The position numbers and the translations under genes were made by a program. The notes beneath the pieces are model-generated. The model was not told the DNA's origin and searched no databases. It saw only the letters and a list, made by a program, of their open reading frames with translations. A DNA stretch of 8,478 nt, taken from the NCBI GenBank assembly GCA_028704035.1, contig JAQVLS010000059.1, positions 1 through 8,478 of the forward strand, written 5' to 3'. Positions within the stretch are counted from its first letter, which is position 1, and each line of letters starts with the position of its first letter. This document shows, piece after piece, positions 6,499-8,478 of the stretch. The DNA is from Desulfotomaculaceae bacterium. GTDB taxonomy: Bacteria; Bacillota; Desulfotomaculia; Desulfotomaculales; Pelotomaculaceae.

Positions 6499-6708
6499 TT
6501 ATTTTTTCAGAGTTAACACGAACTCGTCACCACGGGGTTCCATCGATATCTCCCACTTCTTGCTTTTAGCCAGCCTGGTGATGTTATCACGTGCGGCAAC
6601 CGTGTCAACCAGCACCTGGAAGGTACCCTGTCCCAGGCGTTCAATTTCTTTTTTAGTTATTAAAACTGGTTCGGGACACAAAAGCCCTCTAGCATCCTTG
6701 ACTTCCAC
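6499..6708 (-). CDS. TusA/YedF-like sulfur (or selenium) carrier protein
   Basis: This 69-residue protein is a complete TusA/SirA-family domain. The catalytic motif LLCPEP places Cys11 as the residue that would carry a persulfide or perselenide. The rest shows the usual two-layer pattern (VLITKKEIERLG, FQVLVDTVAARDNITRLAKS, then the final strands WEISMEPRGDEFVLTLKK). The protein acts in the cytoplasm as a sulfur relay. The start is GTG at 6708, and it overlaps the end of the yedE-like gene by 20 bp. The G-rich stretch AGGGGGTG, upstream inside that gene, gives a ribosome binding site at suitable distance, so translation is probably coupled. The pairing suggests that it receives sulfur or selenium entering through the transporter. 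Compared with YedF proteins of selenium loci, it lacks the extra C-terminal domain. Confidence 0.9.
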   Translation of the reverse strand: MEVKDARGLLCPEPVLITKKEIERLGQGTFQVLVDTVAARDNITRLAKSKKWEISMEPRGDEFVLTLKK

Positions 6709-7777
6709 TTGCAGACACCCCCTGTCTCACTGATACACGTTTAATATTTAAAAATCCCACTAAAAGAATTACAGCAAAACCAATCAATACTGCAATCTGT
6801 CCGGGTGCGGTAACGCCCTTGGCGCTTGCGGCCAGGCCGAAGTTATGGGCAAACGCGGCGCCTGCCAACAGGCCCAGCACCGTCACCGCCGAATCGCTGT
6901 TGCCTTCGGAGGCCGATACCAGCTGCCTTAAGGGGCAGCCGCCAAGCAGCGTGGAACCGAAACCGCCGAGCGCCATGCCGAGGAAGTTCCACAAACCGTC
7001 ACTGTGAGCGATGGGCTGGCCCTGCAGGCCCAGGTGGAAGCTTCCCAGCGCCAGGTTACCGATCAGGGCTACTATTAAAATAGCCAAAAAGCCGTAGAGG
7101 AGGTGGAAATCGCCAAATATAACGAAATCCCGTATTCCTCCGATTAAACATAGCCGGGTGCGCTGCGCCAGGATGCCGAAGATCAAGCCGGCCGCTAAAG
7201 CTATGGCGATAGGAGCGTGCATGGAACCAGGTCCCTCCGCGCTGAAAAATATATAGGCCGGCCCCGCCAAAAACAGGATCAGGAGGGCTACCATAAGCAG
7301 CGGGAAGAAATAACCGCCGGATTTGTTTTGCGGGACCGCCCTGCCGAGTGAAAAGCCCTTGCGCAGGAAGACAATTCCTATTAAGACACCTGCTATAAGA
7401 CCGACCAAACCCACAACAGCATTCAGGTCACCGGCTGCAATCCTTAAGATCATGCGCAGCGGGCAGCCGAGGAAGACCAACAGGCCAATCATGACGAAAA
7501 ACCCCAGTACAAACCTGGTAAAAGTGCTGGATCCCCCGAGGGACCTGTACTCCTTAGTGAATATCGAGGTGAGAAAAGCGCCCAGCACCAGCCCGATGAT
7601 TTCAGGGCGGATGTACTGTACGACGGCTGCCCGGTGCAGCCCCAGGCCGCCTGCGATATCGCGCAGGAAACAGGCTATGCAGAGCCCCATGTTTTGCGGG
7701 TTGCCCAGCTTGACCAGCGCGAGCGCCATCACCGCGACGATTGCGCCGGTGATGACGATTAAAACATTTCTTTTCAA
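6689..7777 (-). CDS. yedE: YedE/YeeE-family membrane transporter (selenium or thiosulfate)
   Basis: This polytopic membrane protein of 362 residues is made of two related halves. Each half has a Cys-containing segment followed by a GCPLR signature: CIACFLRD (33-40) with GCPLR (Cys105), and RTRLCLIGGIRD (Cys210) with GCPLR (Cys281). This is the pattern of YeeE/YedE proteins, in which conserved cysteines pass a sulfur species across the membrane. The closest-looking subgroup is the one annotated as YedE putative selenium transporter; TsuA-type members import thiosulfate. The TTG start at 7777 is chosen because AGGAGGT (7791-7785) lies 7 nt before it. The longer reading from 7828 would place this ribosome binding site inside the coding region and begin at the expected transcription start. 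The start of the TusA-like gene overlaps its end. Substrate choice is unresolved, as no selD or selenoprotein gene is in view. Confidence 0.88.
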   Translation of the reverse strand: MKRNVLIVITGAIVAVMALALVKLGNPQNMGLCIACFLRDIAGGLGLHRAAVVQYIRPEIIGLVLGAFLTSIFTKEYRSLGGSSTFTRFVLGFFVMIGLLVFLGCPLRMILRIAAGDLNAVVGLVGLIAGVLIGIVFLRKGFSLGRAVPQNKSGGYFFPLLMVALLILFLAGPAYIFFSAEGPGSMHAPIAIALAAGLIFGILAQRTRLCLIGGIRDFVIFGDFHLLYGFLAILIVALIGNLALGSFHLGLQGQPIAHSDGLWNFLGMALGGFGSTLLGGCPLRQLVSASEGNSDSAVTVLGLLAGAAFAHNFGLAASAKGVTAPGQIAVLIGFAVILLVGFLNIKRVSVRQGVSASGSQGC

Positions 7778-7834
7778 ATAACTGACCTCCTTTTTAACTC
7801 TGTACGACAATTTAATAATAATTTCCACCTGTTA

Positions 7835-7840
7835 ATTATA
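7835..7840 (-). promoter_or_regulatory. Putative -10 element for yedE-tusA
   Basis: A perfect TATAAT on the minus strand, preceded by TGTG, lies 58 nt before the TTG start. No good -35 hexamer is found at 16-18 bp, so an activator or an extended -10-like interaction may be needed. Confidence 0.4.
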
Positions 7841-7929
7841 CACAATAATCTCTTATGGGTACTATTTGATTATTTTATGCTCATCAGGGAGTTGATAAAA
7901 AAGTTTTGTTGTTAATTGAATGACTTACA

Positions 7930-7943
7930 TTGATTTAAATCAA
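7930..7943. promoter_or_regulatory. Perfect FNR/CRP-family binding site
   Basis: TTGATTTAAATCAA is an exact match to the FNR consensus TTGAT-N4-ATCAA and a perfect 14-bp palindrome. It lies in the gap between the leftward yedE-tusA pair and the rightward short locus. Relative to a rightward -10 CATAAT (7982-7987) it would sit about 58 bp before the transcription start. Relative to the yedE -10 it would be more than 100 bp upstream. Oxygen- or redox-responsive control of the rightward transcript is the simpler reading. Confidence 0.6.
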
Positions 7944-8014
7944 AGCCTATAAAAATTTGATGAACACCAGCACATTATTCGCATAATATGGAAGGAAAAA
8001 GGGTGGGGGCAAAG

Positions 8015-8164
8015 ATGTCCGATAAATTAACCGGTTGTTTTGTCAATGAACCTGTTTTGCTGGATAAGCCGGCTCCGGACTTTAGCCCGGAAAAACAGGG
8101 CATCAAAAAAACCTTCCTGGCTAAAAGGAAGGTCTGTCAATTTAAAAATAATCATTTTTATTAA
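8015..8164 (+). CDS. Hypothetical small ORF (49 residues) in a structured locus
   Basis: An ATG at 8015 opens a 49-codon frame ending at TAA 8162-8164, giving a product starting MSDKLTGCFVNEPVLLDKPA and ending KVCQFKNNHFY. I do not recognise it. A G-rich stretch (GGGTGGGGG, 8001-8009) lies 5 nt before the ATG and could act as a ribosome binding site. The product is hydrophilic, Lys-rich and has two Cys, with no membrane segment or known motif. It lies downstream of a perfect FNR box, which favours a real transcript. Against it being protein-coding, the reading frame contains an 8-bp outer stem, an inner stem and the terminator of the convergent cytochrome gene. It may be a small protein, a decayed gene start, or a structured RNA. 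Confidence 0.25.
   Translation: MSDKLTGCFVNEPVLLDKPAPDFSPEKQGIKKTFLAKRKVCQFKNNHFY
8105..8133 (-). terminator. Intrinsic terminator of the cytochrome gene
   Basis: On the minus strand ACCTTCCT (8133-8126) pairs with AGGAAGGT (8118-8111) around a 7-nt loop, followed directly by six T (8110-8105). It lies 40 bp beyond the stop of the leftward cytochrome-like gene. In the plus direction there is no adjacent T-run, so it works for the minus strand. Confidence 0.8.
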
Positions 8165-8172
8165 GCGCCAGC

Positions 8173-8478
8173 CTAAAAAACGTGTACTGTCACCAGCAGG
8201 ACTAATAAAATTACAACCCGGCAGTGGGTTTTGACAGATGGTTTTTGCCTGGAAGCTGTCATAGCCAGAATAATTACAGCCATTAGGACCAACCAGGTTA
8301 TAATGCCTGTAAAAATCATATTTTGTGATTTTGATAATGCTCTCCAACCCCAGCCGTGCCTGGCCGTCAGGGCTAAAAAGCCGTGCAGGGTCAATACCGC
8401 CACGCCGGCCAGCGCCAGGGCGTGATGATAACGGGTAAACATAACGGCTGCCGTGCGCCATATGCGCAGGCGGCGCAG
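8173..8478 (-). CDS. b-type cytochrome / ferric-reductase-like membrane protein (partial, C-terminal end)
   Basis: The minus strand is open from the right edge to TAG at 8175-8173, giving about 101 C-terminal residues. Three hydrophobic segments are seen. The first, RYHHALALAGVAVLTLHGF, and the last, THCRVVILLVLLVTVHVF, both contain His-x13-His, spacing that places two haem ligands on each face of a helix. The middle helix is MIFTGIITWLVLMAVIILAM. Paired H-x13-H helices are typical of ferric-reductase-like transmembrane domains (PF01794) and related quinol- or flavin-linked b cytochromes. The protein ends immediately after the last helix, so no C-terminal flavin domain exists. A Met at 8442 has no ribosome binding site and lies inside the same domain, so the gene very likely continues beyond the window. 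The exact subfamily is uncertain. Confidence 0.6.
   Translation of the reverse strand: MRRLRIWRTAAVMFTRYHHALALAGVAVLTLHGFLALTARHGWGWRALSKSQNMIFTGIITWLVLMAVIILAMTASRQKPSVKTHCRVVILLVLLVTVHVF

Noticed and set aside
6332..6733. 133-codon plus-strand frame across the ferritin-like end, terminator and tusA
   Set aside because: It reads through a perfect terminator hairpin and is antisense to tusA.
7323..7781. 152-codon plus-strand frame opposite yedE
   Set aside because: Arg/Pro/Thr/Ser-rich composition is typical of antisense to a membrane-protein gene, and yedE is strongly supported.
7777..7828. 17-residue N-terminal extension of the YedE protein
   Set aside because: The strong AGGAGGT lies inside this stretch, the TTG at 7777 is ideally spaced, and the extended start coincides with the expected transcription start.
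8027..8461. 144-codon minus-strand frame opposite the small ORF and over the cytochrome end
   Set aside because: It overlaps the cytochrome C-terminus in another frame, runs through its terminator, and its product has no domain-like pattern.

Overview
The window looks like a chromosomal segment of an anaerobic Firmicute, probably a Clostridia/Peptococcaceae-type organism. This is inferred from strong AGGAGG-type ribosome binding sites, TTG and GTG starts, a lipoprotein substrate-binding protein, a clostridial-style ferritin-like protein, a YedE-TusA pair and an FNR-type box. No rRNA, tRNA, CRISPR array, complete insertion sequence or phage gene is visible. The organism assignment is an inference only.

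Left part (1-2077, all minus strand): the N-terminal half of a DHA1-type MFS drug-efflux transporter runs off the left edge. It is followed by a YaiI/YqxD (DUF188) gene and, just upstream of that gene, a one-component regulator. The regulator joins an excisionase-type helix-turn-helix to a COG1910-type periplasmic-binding-protein-like sensor domain.

Centre (2353-5795, plus strand): a 300-bp intergenic region separates the regulator from a divergent operon. This region holds GTTGAG-type repeats and a dyad over the putative -10 element. The operon encodes a NitT/TauT-type lipoprotein binding protein, an SsuC/TauC-type permease, an ABC ATPase with ModC-like features, and a DUF4213/DUF364 'heavy-metal chelation' protein. 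It closes with a clear intrinsic terminator. The likely logic is that the regulator senses a small ligand and controls uptake, and the DUF364 protein handles the imported metal, oxyanion or chelate. This is the most interesting candidate system here. Its substrate cannot be read from the sequence.

Next (5807-6470): a monocistronic ferritin-like diiron protein has an inverted repeat directly before its ribosome binding site, and a bidirectional terminator shared with the convergent downstream genes.

Right part (6499-8478): a YedE-type transporter and a TusA-like sulfur carrier overlap on the minus strand and are probably a selenium or thiosulfate uptake and transfer pair. The intergenic region behind them holds a perfect FNR-type palindrome. 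Reading right from it is a short, heavily structured locus with a possible 49-residue ORF, converging on the 3' end of a b-type cytochrome gene whose terminator lies inside that ORF.

Several starts were moved from the longest ORF on the basis of ribosome binding sites: the regulator to ATG at 2065, the ATPase to ATG at 4182, and YedE to TTG at 7777.
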